64,000 nucleotides of DNA, taken from positions 275,001 through 339,000 of the forward strand of contig NZ_JAOWPT010000001.1 in NCBI RefSeq assembly GCF_025753855.1, in the 5' to 3' direction. The position numbers were made by a program, and so were the translations under genes. This DNA comes from Mesorhizobium sp. ZC-5. Its GTDB lineage: Bacteria > Pseudomonadota > Alphaproteobacteria > Rhizobiales > Rhizobiaceae. Of this stretch, positions 48,978-57,725 are shown in pieces. Each line of letters starts with the position of its first letter. Positions within the stretch are counted from its first letter, which is position 1. The notes beneath the pieces were generated by a model, which saw nothing but the letters and a program-made list of their open reading frames with translations, made no database searches and was not told the origin of the DNA.

Positions 48978-49265
48978 CTACATCCGCGCCAGTCCGGCCT
49001 TGACCAAGGCGAGCGCGGCGAGTGTGAGAAACGCTCCCGACAAGCCGGTGCCCATGGCAAAGGTGAGGTTGCCCATGGAAATGCCGTGGACGTTGGCAAC
49101 GAAGATCGACGCGAAGAACCCGACCGTAATCAGGATCATGTTGCCGAACGGCCCGAATCCGTCATCGGCCATGATCGCATCCATGATCGAGCCGAAGAAA
49201 AAACCCATCACCGTGACTGAGGCGACAGCCATCATCAGCCACGTTGGGTCGAGCTTCCAAAGCAT
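48978..49265 (-). CDS. small three-helix membrane protein, unknown function
   Basis: A 95-residue hydrophobic protein with three predicted helices (WLMMAVASVTVMGFFFGSIM, MILITVGFFASIFVANVHG, GLSGAFLTLAALALVKAGL). AAAGGACC precedes the ATG at 49265; an in-frame extension upstream is not supported. I do not recognise a named family, though similar short proteins are frequent in Mesorhizobium. It is convergent with gluQRS and divergent from the EamA gene. Confidence 0.7.
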   Translation of the reverse strand: MLWKLDPTWLMMAVASVTVMGFFFGSIMDAIMADDGFGPFGNMILITVGFFASIFVANVHGISMGNLTFAMGTGLSGAFLTLAALALVKAGLARM

Positions 49266-49420
49266 GCCGGGTCCTTTCAAAAACCTGACACGGCTAACCC
49301 CTGAACCCCACCCCGGTTCAATACCGCTCAGGATAAGGATCAAATTGTTTCGCTTTGCTTATCCGATTGAACGGCATTAGAGCCAACCGCTTCGCATTCC
49401 TTTCACCACGGCTGTTCCCC

Positions 49421-50311
49421 ATGACATCGCCAGCACGGCTCATCCCCGCCCTCTTCGTCGTGCTCTGGGCGACCGGCTTCATCGGTGCGCGCTACGCGAT
49501 GCCATGGGCGGAACCTTTCACGTTCCTGGCCGCCCGTTTCGCTATTGCGTTCACACTGCTGGCGCTTGTCCTGCTTTTCCTGCGTGAGCGCCATGCAAAC
49601 CGCCGCGGCATCGCCAACGCGATCGTCGCCGGCGCACTCATGCACGGCATCTATCTGGGCGGCGTCTTCTGGGCGATCCACAAGGGCATGCCCGCCGGCA
49701 TCTCCGCTCTCATCGTCGGCCTGCAGCCGCTGATCACCGCTGTCATGGCGGGCAAATTCCTCGACGAGAAGATTCTGCCGCGCCACTGGCTCGGCCTCGG
49801 GATCGGCTTCGCCGGCGTCATCGTCGTGCTGTCGCCGAAATTCGGCTCGCTGGGCAGCGGTATAACGGCAGCCACGCTCACAGCCGCGGTGACGGCGGTC
49901 ATTGCCATGAGCGGCGGCACCATCCTGCAGAAGCGCTGGGGATCGGGAACCGACATGGTGACCGGCACCAAGTATCAGTATCTGGGCGCGGCAATCGTCA
50001 TGGCGGCCGGCTCGCTGCTGTTCGAAACGCGCACCGTGACATTCAACGGCGAACTGGTCTTCGCCATGGCCTGGCTGGTGATCGTGCTTTCGATCGGCGC
50101 GATCTTTCTGCTGATGTACCTGATCCGCGAAGGCGAGATGTCAAAGGTGGCGTCGCTCTTCTACCTCGTGCCTGCCGTCACGGCGGTGATTGCCTGGGTG
50201 CTCTTCGGCGAGACGCTGACCATGCTCCAGATATTCGGCATGGCGCTGACCACCTTCGGCGTTGGCCTCGCCACCGCACAGGGCACGGCGGCAAAGCCTT
50301 CGGTAGTCTAA
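49421..50311 (+). CDS. EamA family transporter
   Basis: A 296-residue inner-membrane protein with ten helices in two EamA repeats. The first begins LIPALFVVLWATGFIGARYAMPWAEPFTFLAARF and the second ends AWVLFGETLTMLQIFGMALTTFGVGLA, the standard pattern of DMT exporters of amino acids or related metabolites. The ATG at 49421 fits the family start although its ribosome site is weak. The TAA stop forms the first bases of copy 2 of the 104-bp repeat. Confidence 0.9.
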   Translation: MTSPARLIPALFVVLWATGFIGARYAMPWAEPFTFLAARFAIAFTLLALVLLFLRERHANRRGIANAIVAGALMHGIYLGGVFWAIHKGMPAGISALIVGLQPLITAVMAGKFLDEKILPRHWLGLGIGFAGVIVVLSPKFGSLGSGITAATLTAAVTAVIAMSGGTILQKRWGSGTDMVTGTKYQYLGAAIVMAAGSLLFETRTVTFNGELVFAMAWLVIVLSIGAIFLLMYLIREGEMSKVASLFYLVPAVTAVIAWVLFGETLTMLQIFGMALTTFGVGLATAQGTAAKPSVV

Positions 50312-50412
50312 AGCGCGTCGCGCCGAATAGGATTCGGCGGCCACGCTTCAGATTCTTTGATTTGATGCATGTCGTTATCCCGAAACCGAGGACACTTTCG
50401 GGCGACATGCAT
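50309..50412. repeat. 104-bp double-hairpin repeat, copy 2
   Basis: This differs from 22911-23014 at only two bases (a G for an A in the first palindrome's loop side, and an A for a G in GGCCACGC). It sits exactly between two convergent genes: the left end contains the TAA stop of the EamA gene and the right end shares its last base with the TGA stop of the BrkB-type gene on the other strand. Its two hairpins could act as a bidirectional terminator or RNA-stabilising structure. Confidence 0.92.
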
Positions 50413-51263
50413 CAGGCGCCGACGCGGGCGCGGGCATCGAGATAACGCTTGATCGCGGCGTTGAACTCGCCTCCGAGGATGAAGATCAGGGACATGATGT
50501 AGAGGAACACCACCGCGATCATGATCGAGGCCAACCCGGCATAAGTGGTCACGTAGGATGAGAAATTGTCGAGATAGCTGGCGAAGATCGTCGAACCCGC
50601 CAGCCAGGCGGCCAGCGTGAAGATGATGCCGGGCACGATGTCGACAAAGCGCCGCTTGCCGGCCGGCAGCCAGAAATGCACGGCAATCAGCCCGAGCACG
50701 ATGACTGTGGAGGCGATCACGTAACGCCATAGCGTGAAGGTGCCCATATAGGGTTCGATCCAGTCGAATTGAGCCTTGGCAAGGCGCGCGATCAGCGGCG
50801 CAAAGACAAGAAGAACGCTGATCACCAGAAAAGCGATGGTGGCGAAGATCACAAAAGCCAGGCTCTGCACGCGGCGATAGATGAGCGAGCGCGTCTCGGT
50901 GACGCGGTAGGCACGGTTCAGCGATGTCCTCAATGCCTCGATGCCGTTGGAGGCGAAGAAGGCGGCAAGCACCACGCCGAACGTCAAAAGGTCGCCGCGC
51001 TGCACGGTGAGCACGTTGACGACCTCGCGCGCGATCGGCTCGGCGATCTGTTCCGGCCAGGTGTCGAAGACCAGATGCACGGCAGTCTCGGAAAAGGCTT
51101 GCGCGCCGAGGAAGCTCGCCAGGGTCGTCGCGAAGATCAGGAACGGAAACAGCGCCATCAACGCGCTGATCGCCAGATGGCTCGCCATCGACCATCCGTC
51201 GTCGTCGTTGAAATGGCCGAGAGCGTCAAAGAGCACGCGCCGCGTCGCAACTATCCTGCGCAC
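50412..51263 (-). CDS. YihY/BrkB family membrane protein
   Basis: A 283-residue integral membrane protein with six helices. Landmarks of the YihY/virulence-factor-BrkB family are DDGWSMASHLAISALMALFPFLIFATTL near the N-terminus, FFASNGIEALRTSLNRAYRVTETRSL, and FSSYVTTYAGLASIMIAVVFLYIMSLIFILGGEFNAAI at the end. The function is unresolved, with transport roles proposed. The start is a GTG at 51263 with an excellent AAGGAG; the longer frame runs over the divergent SDR gene. The stop codon is fused to the 104-bp repeat. Confidence 0.92.
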   Translation of the reverse strand: MRRIVATRRVLFDALGHFNDDDGWSMASHLAISALMALFPFLIFATTLASFLGAQAFSETAVHLVFDTWPEQIAEPIAREVVNVLTVQRGDLLTFGVVLAAFFASNGIEALRTSLNRAYRVTETRSLIYRRVQSLAFVIFATIAFLVISVLLVFAPLIARLAKAQFDWIEPYMGTFTLWRYVIASTVIVLGLIAVHFWLPAGKRRFVDIVPGIIFTLAAWLAGSTIFASYLDNFSSYVTTYAGLASIMIAVVFLYIMSLIFILGGEFNAAIKRYLDARARVGA

Positions 51264-51317
51264 CCTGTCTCCTTCCAATTGTTTCCTCGCCGCGAATATG
51301 GGAAGTGATTGCGGCAA

Positions 51318-52184
51318 ATGGCAAGCGTCACAGACACTACGAACCGCCACCTGCCCGAGTTGCGCACAATCATCGTCACCGGCGCATCCTCCGGCATCGG
51401 CGCCTTTTGCGCCCGCGCCCTGAAGGCGGATGGCTGGCGGGTGTTCGCCACCGCGCGAAAGCCGGAGGATATAGCGGCTCTCGAGGCCGACGGCATCGAA
51501 AGCTTCTATCTCGACTATTGCCAACCGGATTCGATCGCCTCGCTGGTGGAAGCCGTGCTCGACCGTACCGGCGGCAGGCTCGACGCGCTCTACAACAATG
51601 GCGCCTACGCCCAGGCAGGCGCTGTCGAGGATCTGCCCGTGGCGGCCCTGCGTGACCAGTTCGAGGCGAATTTATTCGGCTGGCACGACCTGACACGGCG
51701 CATCGTCCCGGTGATGCGCGCGCAAGGGCACGGCCGCATCGTCCATTGCTCGTCAATCCTCGGGCTGACCCCGGTGAAATTCCGCGGCGCCTATGCGGCG
51801 GTGAAACATGCGGTCGAAGGCCTGATGCTGTGCATGCGCATGGAACTCGAGGGCACGGGCATCCATGTCTCGCTGATCGAGCCGGGACCGGTGGAATCGA
51901 AGATCGCCTCGAACGGCCTCTTCTGGTTCGAGAAATACATCGACCACGAGAATTCGATGCATCGCGCCGAATATCAGGCGCAGCTTGCAAGATTGCGCGG
52001 CGGCGGCTCCAAATCGCGGTTCAAGCTCAAGCCGGACGCGGTTCATGCGGTATTGCGCCACGCCCTGCTGTCGCCTCGGCCCAGACCGCATTATGTTGTC
52101 ACATTGCCGGCAAGGATCGGCGTATTCCTCAAACGCGTTTTGCCGGCATCGGCGCTCTACCGGATTCTGTCGAAGCAGGGCTGA
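51318..52184 (+). CDS. SDR family oxidoreductase
   Basis: A 288-residue short-chain dehydrogenase. The cofactor motif TGASSGIG is at 21-28, NNGAYAQ at 93-99, the catalytic serine in VHCSS (about 145-146), and Y159xxxK163 in GAYAAVKHA. The length and the C-terminal RFKLKPDAVHAVLRHALLSPRPRPHYVVTLPARIG put it with SDRs acting on lipid-like or retinol-like substrates, but the real substrate is unknown. It diverges from the BrkB-type gene; a HIG1 protein gene follows after 35 bp. Confidence 0.9.
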   Translation: MASVTDTTNRHLPELRTIIVTGASSGIGAFCARALKADGWRVFATARKPEDIAALEADGIESFYLDYCQPDSIASLVEAVLDRTGGRLDALYNNGAYAQAGAVEDLPVAALRDQFEANLFGWHDLTRRIVPVMRAQGHGRIVHCSSILGLTPVKFRGAYAAVKHAVEGLMLCMRMELEGTGIHVSLIEPGPVESKIASNGLFWFEKYIDHENSMHRAEYQAQLARLRGGGSKSRFKLKPDAVHAVLRHALLSPRPRPHYVVTLPARIGVFLKRVLPASALYRILSKQG

Positions 52185-52219
52185 TCTCTGGGCGAACAGC
52201 CCGATCCCAGGAAGGAACC

Positions 52220-52411
52220 ATGGCTACAGTATTCAACTTTCTTGCCGTCCTGGTAATGATCGCCGTGGTGGTCGTGCTGATCCGCGGTCTCGTGAACATG
52301 ATGCGGGGCGGTTCCGGCAACACCTCCAACAAGCTTATGCAGATGCGCGTCCTGCTGCAGTTCATCGCGCTGGTGCTGATCCTGCTGGCGGTCTACTTCA
52401 ACCGCGGCTGA
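52220..52411 (+). CDS. HIG1 domain / twin-transmembrane protein
   Basis: A 63-residue protein of two membrane helices (FNFLAVLVMIAVVVVLIRGLVNMM and MRVLLQFIALVLILLAVYF) joined by the conserved GGSGNTSNKLMQMR loop. This matches the bacterial HIG1/twin-TM family, related to respiratory supercomplex factors of mitochondria. AGGAAGGAACC gives a strong ribosome site. It lies between the SDR and the cobalamin adenosyltransferase genes on the same strand with short gaps, and this HIG1-adenosyltransferase-etf neighbourhood is common in Rhizobiales. Confidence 0.92.
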   Translation: MATVFNFLAVLVMIAVVVVLIRGLVNMMRGGSGNTSNKLMQMRVLLQFIALVLILLAVYFNRG

Positions 52412-52433
52412 TCGAACGGCGTCGGAGGCAAGC

Positions 52434-53015
52434 GTGGTCAAGCTCAACAAGATCTACACCCGTACCGGCGACGACGGCACCACCGGGCTCGGGACCGGCG
52501 AGCGGCGGCTGAAATCCGATTTGCGTGTCGACGCGTACGGCACCGTTGACGAGGCCAACGCCTGCATAGGCCTCGCGCGCCTTCATACCGCGGGGACGCA
52601 CGCCGAACTCGACGCCATGCTGGGCCGGATCCAGAACGATCTTTTCGATCTCGGCGCCGATCTCGCGACCCCGGATACGGGCAAAGACCTCGGCTACGAG
52701 CCGCTGCGGATCATCGCGTCGCAAGTGAAACGGGTCGAGGAGGACATCGACCGGCTGAACAAGAATTTGCAGCCGCTGCGTTCGTTCGTCCTGTCGGGCG
52801 GTTCGCCGGCCTCGGCGGCTCTGCATCTTGCCCGCACGGTCGCCCGCCGTGCGGAGCGCATCATGGTCGAACTCGCCCAGAACCCGGCCGAGCACATCAA
52901 TCGCGACGGGTTGAAGTACATCAATCGCGTATCGGATTTTCTGTTTGTCGCCGCCCGCGTGGTCAATGACAACGGAAACGCCGATGTGTTATGGGTGCCC
53001 GGCAAGAACCGCTGA
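52434..53015 (+). CDS. cob(I)yrinic acid a,c-diamide adenosyltransferase, PduO type
   Basis: The 193-residue enzyme adds the adenosyl group from ATP to cob(I)alamin, making coenzyme B12. The ATP-binding N-terminus is KLNKIYTRTGDDGTTGLGTGERRLKSDLRVDAYGTVDEANACIG, and the conserved C-terminal region has FVLSGGSPASAALHLARTVARRAER and YINRVSDFLFVAAR. The start is a GTG at 52434 with GGAGG. No cobalamin riboswitch was seen in the short upstream gap. A rhomboid protease gene follows about 175 bp later. Confidence 0.94.
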   Translation: MVKLNKIYTRTGDDGTTGLGTGERRLKSDLRVDAYGTVDEANACIGLARLHTAGTHAELDAMLGRIQNDLFDLGADLATPDTGKDLGYEPLRIIASQVKRVEEDIDRLNKNLQPLRSFVLSGGSPASAALHLARTVARRAERIMVELAQNPAEHINRDGLKYINRVSDFLFVAARVVNDNGNADVLWVPGKNR

Positions 53016-53191
53016 GAAGACATTTCGACAATTCTACTCTGGCGGGCATCTGACGCAGTTTTTCACCGCTTGCGGTGCTCACGGACCGACGTCCGCTGCG
53101 CTCCGGTTCTCGAAAACCGCGCCACCTGCCTTACCAGCGCGAATTCTCAAACGTCTTCCCCAGACACTGCCGGGGGGAGCGGCGGGAAAAA

Positions 53192-53962
53192 ATGTTCATT
53201 CCGCTTCACGACGCCAACAGCCTGAAATACATCAAACTGCAGTATGTCACCTTCGGGTTGATCGCCATCAACGTGGTGGTGTTCCTGTTAACGACACTCG
53301 GCAGCCAGGATTTCAACGAAGCGACGCTGATCGGCTTCGGTTACATTCCCTCCGTCGTCTTCGACGTCGCCGAACTGCCTCCGGAATATATCTATATTCC
53401 GGAGAGTTTCAGCTATGTCACCTATGCTTTCCTGCATGGCGACATCTTCCACCTCGGCGGCAACATGCTGTTCCTCTGGGTGTTCGGCGACAATGTCGAG
53501 GATGCGCTGGGCCATTTCCGCTTCCTTGTTTTTTATCTTCTTTGCGCGGTCGGCGGCGCGCTTGTCCACGGCCTGGTCGATACCGGCTCGCAAATGCCGC
53601 TGATCGGCGCATCCGGCGCCATCGCAGGCGTCGTAGCCGCCTACCTGATCCTGCATCCGCGGGTTAAAATCTGGGTGCTTGCCTTTGCCCGCATTCCGCT
53701 GCGGTTGCCGGCATACATCGTGCTGGCGCTGTGGATCGTGTTCCAGTTCCTGATGTTTGCGGCCGGCGGCGAGGACCAGGTTTCCTGGGCCTGCCATATC
53801 GGCGGCATCATCACCGGCACCGTGCTGGTGTTCATCCTCAAGCGGCGCGACCAGCCATTGCTCGACCGCGAGATCGTCACGCCACGCTCGGTCAGGGTGG
53901 AACAGCCAAGTGCGGTGGAGCCTGTCGAGACGCAGCCGGTACCGCGCTGGGGACGCCAATAA
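53192..53962 (+). CDS. rhomboid family intramembrane serine protease
   Basis: A 256-residue membrane protein with six helices. The catalytic dyad is S141 in GASGAIAG and H202 in SWACHIGG; the oxyanion asparagine is N91 in HGDIFHLGGNMLFLWVFGDN. It cuts membrane proteins within the bilayer. A C-terminal cytoplasmic tail of about 40 residues (KRRDQPLLDREIV...) is polar and Pro/Val-rich. The ATG at 53192 has GGCGGGAAAA upstream; the longer frame is not conserved-looking. The etf genes follow after 200 bp. Confidence 0.92.
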   Translation: MFIPLHDANSLKYIKLQYVTFGLIAINVVVFLLTTLGSQDFNEATLIGFGYIPSVVFDVAELPPEYIYIPESFSYVTYAFLHGDIFHLGGNMLFLWVFGDNVEDALGHFRFLVFYLLCAVGGALVHGLVDTGSQMPLIGASGAIAGVVAAYLILHPRVKIWVLAFARIPLRLPAYIVLALWIVFQFLMFAAGGEDQVSWACHIGGIITGTVLVFILKRRDQPLLDREIVTPRSVRVEQPSAVEPVETQPVPRWGRQ

Positions 53963-53990
53963 TTCAACCGATTCAAGCGTTACGCGGATA

Positions 53991-54019
53991 TTGACGTTCA
54001 CGTTCCCCCTCACTACGGT
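53991..54019 (+). promoter_or_regulatory. candidate promoter of the etfBA operon
   Basis: TTGACG and TACGGT are separated by 17 bp in the 200-bp gap before etfB. The -10 box is poor for E. coli but acceptable for alphaproteobacteria. The distance to the etfB start is about 145 bp. Confidence 0.35.
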
Positions 54020-54165
54020 CCGCGCGCTTCCAAAGGCCCTCGCAGGCCGGACGCGCGCATGACAACGACCCTTTTTCCGTCCAATATGTCGGCAATCGAC
54101 AAGCTGGATGGTCTCAGCGCTGCTACAGCGCGTTCAAAATTTCCGCCGGAGAGGTGATAAACTCG

Positions 54166-54912
54166 ATGAAAGTGCTGGTTCCTGTCAAACGGGTGGTCGA
54201 TTACAACGTGAAGATCCGGGTGAAATCGGACGGATCGGGCGTCGAGCTTGCCAATGTGAAGATGTCGATGAACCCGTTCGACGAGATCGCGGTGGAAGAG
54301 GCGATCCGTCTCAAGGAAGCCGGCAAAGTCGAAGAGATCATCGTCGTTTCCGTCGGCCCACAGCAGGCGCAGGAAACGCTGCGCACCGCACTCGCCATGG
54401 GCGCCGACCGCGCCATCTTGGTCAAGACAGACGAACTGGCCGAGCCGCTCGGTGTCGCCAAGGTGCTGAAGGGCGTCGTCGACGCCGAGAAGCCCGGCCT
54501 CGTCATCCTCGGCAAGCAGGCGATCGACGACGACGCCAACCAGACCGGCCAGATGCTGGCCGCCCTGCTCGGCTGGAGCCAGGGCACCTTTGCTTCCAAG
54601 GTCGTCATCGAAGGCGACAAGGCCAAGGTGACCCGCGAAGTCGACGGCGGCCTGCAGACGGTCGAACTGAAGATGCCGGCGATCGTCACCACGGACCTGC
54701 GCCTCAACCAGCCGCGCTATGCCTCGCTGCCCAACATCATGAAGGCGAAGAAGAAGCCACTCGACGAGAAGACGGCGGCCGATTTCGGCGCCGACCTGAA
54801 GCCCAGGCTGAAGGTTGTAAAGACCGAGGAGCCTGGCGGCCGCAAGGCGGGCGTCAAGGTGAAGGACGTGGCCGAGCTTGTCTCGAGCCTGAAGTCCGCA
54901 GGCGTCATCTAA
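54166..54912 (+). CDS. etfB: electron transfer flavoprotein subunit beta
   Basis: The 248-residue small subunit of ETF carries electrons from acyl-CoA dehydrogenases to ETF:quinone oxidoreductase. It begins [20 protein letters not shown], has [21 protein letters not shown] (AMP-site region) and the recognition-loop region [25 protein letters not shown], which contains the lysines that METTL20-like enzymes methylate in other organisms. GAGGTGAT lies upstream. The alpha subunit gene follows after 23 bp in the same operon. Confidence 0.97.
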   Translation: MKVLVPVKRVVDYNVKIRVKSDGSGVELANVKMSMNPFDEIAVEEAIRLKEAGKVEEIIVVSVGPQQAQETLRTALAMGADRAILVKTDELAEPLGVAKVLKGVVDAEKPGLVILGKQAIDDDANQTGQMLAALLGWSQGTFASKVVIEGDKAKVTREVDGGLQTVELKMPAIVTTDLRLNQPRYASLPNIMKAKKKPLDEKTAADFGADLKPRLKVVKTEEPGGRKAGVKVKDVAELVSSLKSAGVI

Positions 54913-54935
54913 GGTTCGGATAGGAGAACAAGAAA

Positions 54936-55865
54936 ATGGCTATTCTTCTGATTGCCGAACACGACAACGCATCCGTTTCCGACCAGACAGCCAAGGCGCT
55001 GTCGGCGGCCCTCGAGATCGGCTCCGACGTCGATATTCTTGTCGCCGGCAAGGACGCCAAGGCTGCCGCCGATGCGGCCGCCAAGCTCAAGGGCGTGCGA
55101 AAAGTGCTGCTCGCGGAGGCCGACGAACTGGCCGAGCGGCTCGCCGAGCCGGTTGCAGCGCTCGTCGTCTCGCTGGCCGGCAACTACGACACCATCATCG
55201 CCCCGGCGACGACCATGGGCAAGAACGTGACGCCGCGCGTCGCAGCCCTGCTCGATGTCATGCAGGTGTCGGAGATCATCGAGGTTGTCTCGGCCGACAC
55301 CTTCAAGCGGCCGATCTATGCCGGCAACGCCATCCAGACGGTGCAGGCGACCGACAAGACCAAGGTGATCACCGTGCGCACGGCATCCTTCCAGGCGGCT
55401 GGCGAAGGTGGTTCGGCTTCGGTGGAGACGGTCAACGCCGCCGCCAATCCCGGCCTGTCGAGCTTCGTCGAGAACCGCCTGTCGGAAAGCGACCGGCCGG
55501 AACTCACCTCGGCCAAGATCATCATCTCCGGCGGCCGCGCACTCGGCTCGTCGGAGAAGTTCCAGGAAGTCATCCTGCCCGTCGCCGACAAGCTGGGCGC
55601 CGCAGTCGGTGCATCCCGCGCCGCCGTCGATGCCGGCTACGCGCCGAACGACTGGCAGGTCGGCCAGACCGGCAAGGTGGTCGCGCCCGACCTCTACATC
55701 GCCGTCGGCATTTCCGGCGCCATCCAGCACCTCGCCGGCATGAAGGATTCCAAGGTCATCGTCGCCATCAACAAGGACGAGGAAGCGCCGATCTTCCAGG
55801 TCGCCGACTACGGCCTCGTCGGCGATCTCTTCGTGGTCCTGCCGGAACTCGAAAAGGCGCTTTGA
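54936..55865 (+). CDS. etfA: electron transfer flavoprotein subunit alpha
   Basis: The 309-residue FAD-binding subunit. The C-terminal FAD domain shows the family signature [45 protein letters not shown], and [23 protein letters not shown]. It pairs with EtfB as a soluble cytoplasmic heterodimer. AGGAGAACAAG precedes the ATG. A strong terminator follows at 55891-55929, after which a 3-hydroxyacyl-CoA dehydrogenase gene begins. Confidence 0.97.
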   Translation: MAILLIAEHDNASVSDQTAKALSAALEIGSDVDILVAGKDAKAAADAAAKLKGVRKVLLAEADELAERLAEPVAALVVSLAGNYDTIIAPATTMGKNVTPRVAALLDVMQVSEIIEVVSADTFKRPIYAGNAIQTVQATDKTKVITVRTASFQAAGEGGSASVETVNAAANPGLSSFVENRLSESDRPELTSAKIIISGGRALGSSEKFQEVILPVADKLGAAVGASRAAVDAGYAPNDWQVGQTGKVVAPDLYIAVGISGAIQHLAGMKDSKVIVAINKDEEAPIFQVADYGLVGDLFVVLPELEKAL

Positions 55866-55890
55866 CTTTAGTCGCCTCCATGCGCAAAAT

Positions 55891-55929
55891 CTAAAGAGCG
55901 GGGTAGACGAAGCTGCCCCGCTCTTTTAG
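55891..55929 (+). terminator. rho-independent terminator after etfA
   Basis: CTAAAGAGCGGGG (55891-55903) pairs with CCCCGCTCTTTTAG (55916-55929) with one bulged T, leaving a 12-base loop. The T-run is within the right side. It begins 25 bp after the etfA stop, and the sequence between it and the next gene (55979) must hold a new promoter. Confidence 0.8.
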
Positions 55930-55978
55930 TTTGCACTGCAACAAAATTGGGCGAAACGCCTAAGACGGGATCAGTGTA

Positions 55979-56860
55979 ATGGCCGCAACGATCGAAACCA
56001 TCGGCATCGTCGGTGCCGGGCAGATGGGCAGCGGCATCGCCCATGTCGCAGCGCTCGCCGGCTACAAGGTGCTGCTCTACGACGTCTCTCCCGAGCAGAT
56101 CGAGAAGGGCATGGCCACCGTCAGCGGCAACATGGCCCGTCAGGTGAGCCACGCCAAGCTGGAGGAGAAGGACCGCCAGGCGGCTAGCGCCCGCATCACG
56201 GCCGCGCCCAAGATCGAAGACCTTGCAGGTGCCGACCTCGTCATCGAGGCTGCAACCGAGGACGAGACGGTGAAGCGCAAGATCTACGCGCAACTCTGTC
56301 CGGTGCTGAACCCGGAGGCGATCCTCGCCACCAACACGTCGTCCATCTCCATCACCAGGCTTGCGGCGCAAACCGACCGGCCGGAGCGTTTCATCGGTAT
56401 CCACTTCATGAACCCGGTGCCGGTGATGAAGCTGGTCGAACTGGTGCGCGGCATTGCCACCGAGGACCAGACCTTCGAGGCCGCCAAGGAATTTATCCGC
56501 CGGCTCGACAAGACCTCGACTGTGGCCGAGGATTTCCCGGCTTTCATCGTCAACCGAATCCTTTTGCCGATGATCAACGAGGCGATCTACACGCTCTACG
56601 AGGGCGTCGGCTCGGTCGATTCGATCGACACTGCGATGAAGCTCGGCGCCAACCATCCGATGGGCCCGCTGCAGCTCGCCGACTTCATCGGCCTCGACAC
56701 CTGCCTGTCGATCATGCAGGTGTTGCACGACGGACTGTCGGATTCCAAATACCGCCCCTGCCCGCTGCTGGTAAAATATGTCGAGGCCGGCTGGCTCGGC
56801 CGCAAGACGGGCCGCGGCTTCTACGACTATCGCGGCGAACACCCGGTGCCGACGCGCTAG
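55979..56860 (+). CDS. 3-hydroxybutyryl-CoA dehydrogenase
   Basis: The 293-residue enzyme interconverts acetoacetyl-CoA and 3-hydroxybutyryl-CoA with NAD(P). The dinucleotide motif [13 protein letters not shown] is at 9-21, and the catalytic region has [13 protein letters not shown] and [19 protein letters not shown]; the C-terminal helical domain includes [19 protein letters not shown] and ..[11 protein letters not shown]. The length is that of stand-alone enzymes used in butyrate or polyhydroxybutyrate metabolism. Its place after etfBA is conserved in rhizobia. It converges with the small membrane protein gene, sharing the CTAG of the stop codons. Confidence 0.95.
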   Translation: MAATIETIGIVGAGQMGSGIAHVAALAGYKVLLYDVSPEQIEKGMATVSGNMARQVSHAKLEEKDRQAASARITAAPKIEDLAGADLVIEAATEDETVKRKIYAQLCPVLNPEAILATNTSSISITRLAAQTDRPERFIGIHFMNPVPVMKLVELVRGIATEDQTFEAAKEFIRRLDKTSTVAEDFPAFIVNRILLPMINEAIYTLYEGVGSVDSIDTAMKLGANHPMGPLQLADFIGLDTCLSIMQVLHDGLSDSKYRPCPLLVKYVEAGWLGRKTGRGFYDYRGEHPVPTR

Positions 56861-57141
56861 CGGCGTCTGGAGACGATCTTCAGCCAAGGCGTCAGATGGA
56901 AGACGCTCATCAGCGCGTACATAAGAGCCATTCCGCTCAGCACTGACGCGCCCGGCCCCACCGAACAGATATCCGGCGAACCGTAGAACCCCGTCACAAG
57001 GGCCATGACGGCGAAGGTTGGGGCGGCCGCGAGGTGCAGCCAGTCACCAACGCGGCGTGCTGCCGCGTTGGTGACTGCGGTACCGACAGATCCGCTGCTG
57101 GCGGGCAACATTTCTGCCGGGCGGTGGTGATGGAGCGTCAT
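56857..57141 (-). CDS. small membrane protein of unknown function
   Basis: A 94-residue protein with two hydrophobic helices, [19 protein letters not shown] and [27 protein letters not shown], and a histidine-rich N-terminus (TLHHHRP). It resembles a small family of membrane proteins seen next to SRPBCC genes in rhizobia; no function is known. A perfect 16-bp inverted repeat (57041-57077) lies inside the coding sequence. Whether translation begins at 57141 or later is uncertain because no clear ribosome site is seen. The SRPBCC gene is immediately upstream, 19 bp away. Confidence 0.65.
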   Translation of the reverse strand: MTLHHHRPAEMLPASSGSVGTAVTNAAARRVGDWLHLAAAPTFAVMALVTGFYGSPDICSVGPGASVLSGMALMYALMSVFHLTPWLKIVSRRR

Positions 57142-57159
57142 CAACGTCGACCCGAGCCG

Positions 57160-57606
57160 TTATTCCACCGTATCGGGCAGCCCTTCGCCCGTCTCGACCA
57201 GATTGCGCAGGCTGTCGGCGATCAGCCCAGTCCACGCGCTCTTGCAGATATCGAAGCATTCGACCTCGGGAACCAGGCCGGCATGGGTGAAGCGAATTTC
57301 CGTCTTGTCGCCCTTCCCGGAGATGTCGAAGATCATCTTCGTGCCTTCCCATTCCGTTTTGTCTTGCAGGAAGTTCATCCGGGCTTCGACGACATGCCAC
57401 ACCACCTTGCGGTCCGGAACCAGTTCCGCCGTCTGCTGCTTGCTGAAGTGCATGTCCTTGTAGCGGTACGTCCACTCCTGGCCCGCACTGTCGGTCTGCC
57501 CTTCGATGTCCTTCCCCCACCAGTCGCGCGGGCGGTTGATGGCGTCGAACGCCTCCTTCGGGGATCGGTCCACCAGGATCGATGTAGTGAAATCGCGGTT
57601 AGCCAT
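57160..57606 (-). CDS. SRPBCC (START/AHSA1-like) domain protein
   Basis: A 148-residue protein with the Bet v1/START-like fold: DFTTSILVDRSPKEAFDAINRPRDWWGKDIEGQTD at the N-terminus, TYRYKDMHFSKQQTAELVPDRKVVWHVVEARMNFL, and THAGLVPEVECFDICKSAWTGLIADSLRNLVETGEG at the end. The fold binds hydrophobic ligands or acts as an Hsp90 activator; a specific role is not assigned. ATG 57606 follows GGAGCAG. It diverges from the HTH protein gene with 119 bp between and forms a short unit with the downstream membrane protein. Confidence 0.88.
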   Translation of the reverse strand: MANRDFTTSILVDRSPKEAFDAINRPRDWWGKDIEGQTDSAGQEWTYRYKDMHFSKQQTAELVPDRKVVWHVVEARMNFLQDKTEWEGTKMIFDISGKGDKTEIRFTHAGLVPEVECFDICKSAWTGLIADSLRNLVETGEGLPDTVE

Positions 57607-57725
57607 GACGGCTGCTCCATGTCTTCGGTTGTATTCCGACGCCACCAACCTGCTGGCTGGTTGACGATGGATAGACTAAGAGCGGGTTGCGCATGGGTGG
57701 GAGTTACAAGTGTGACGGGATTTGA

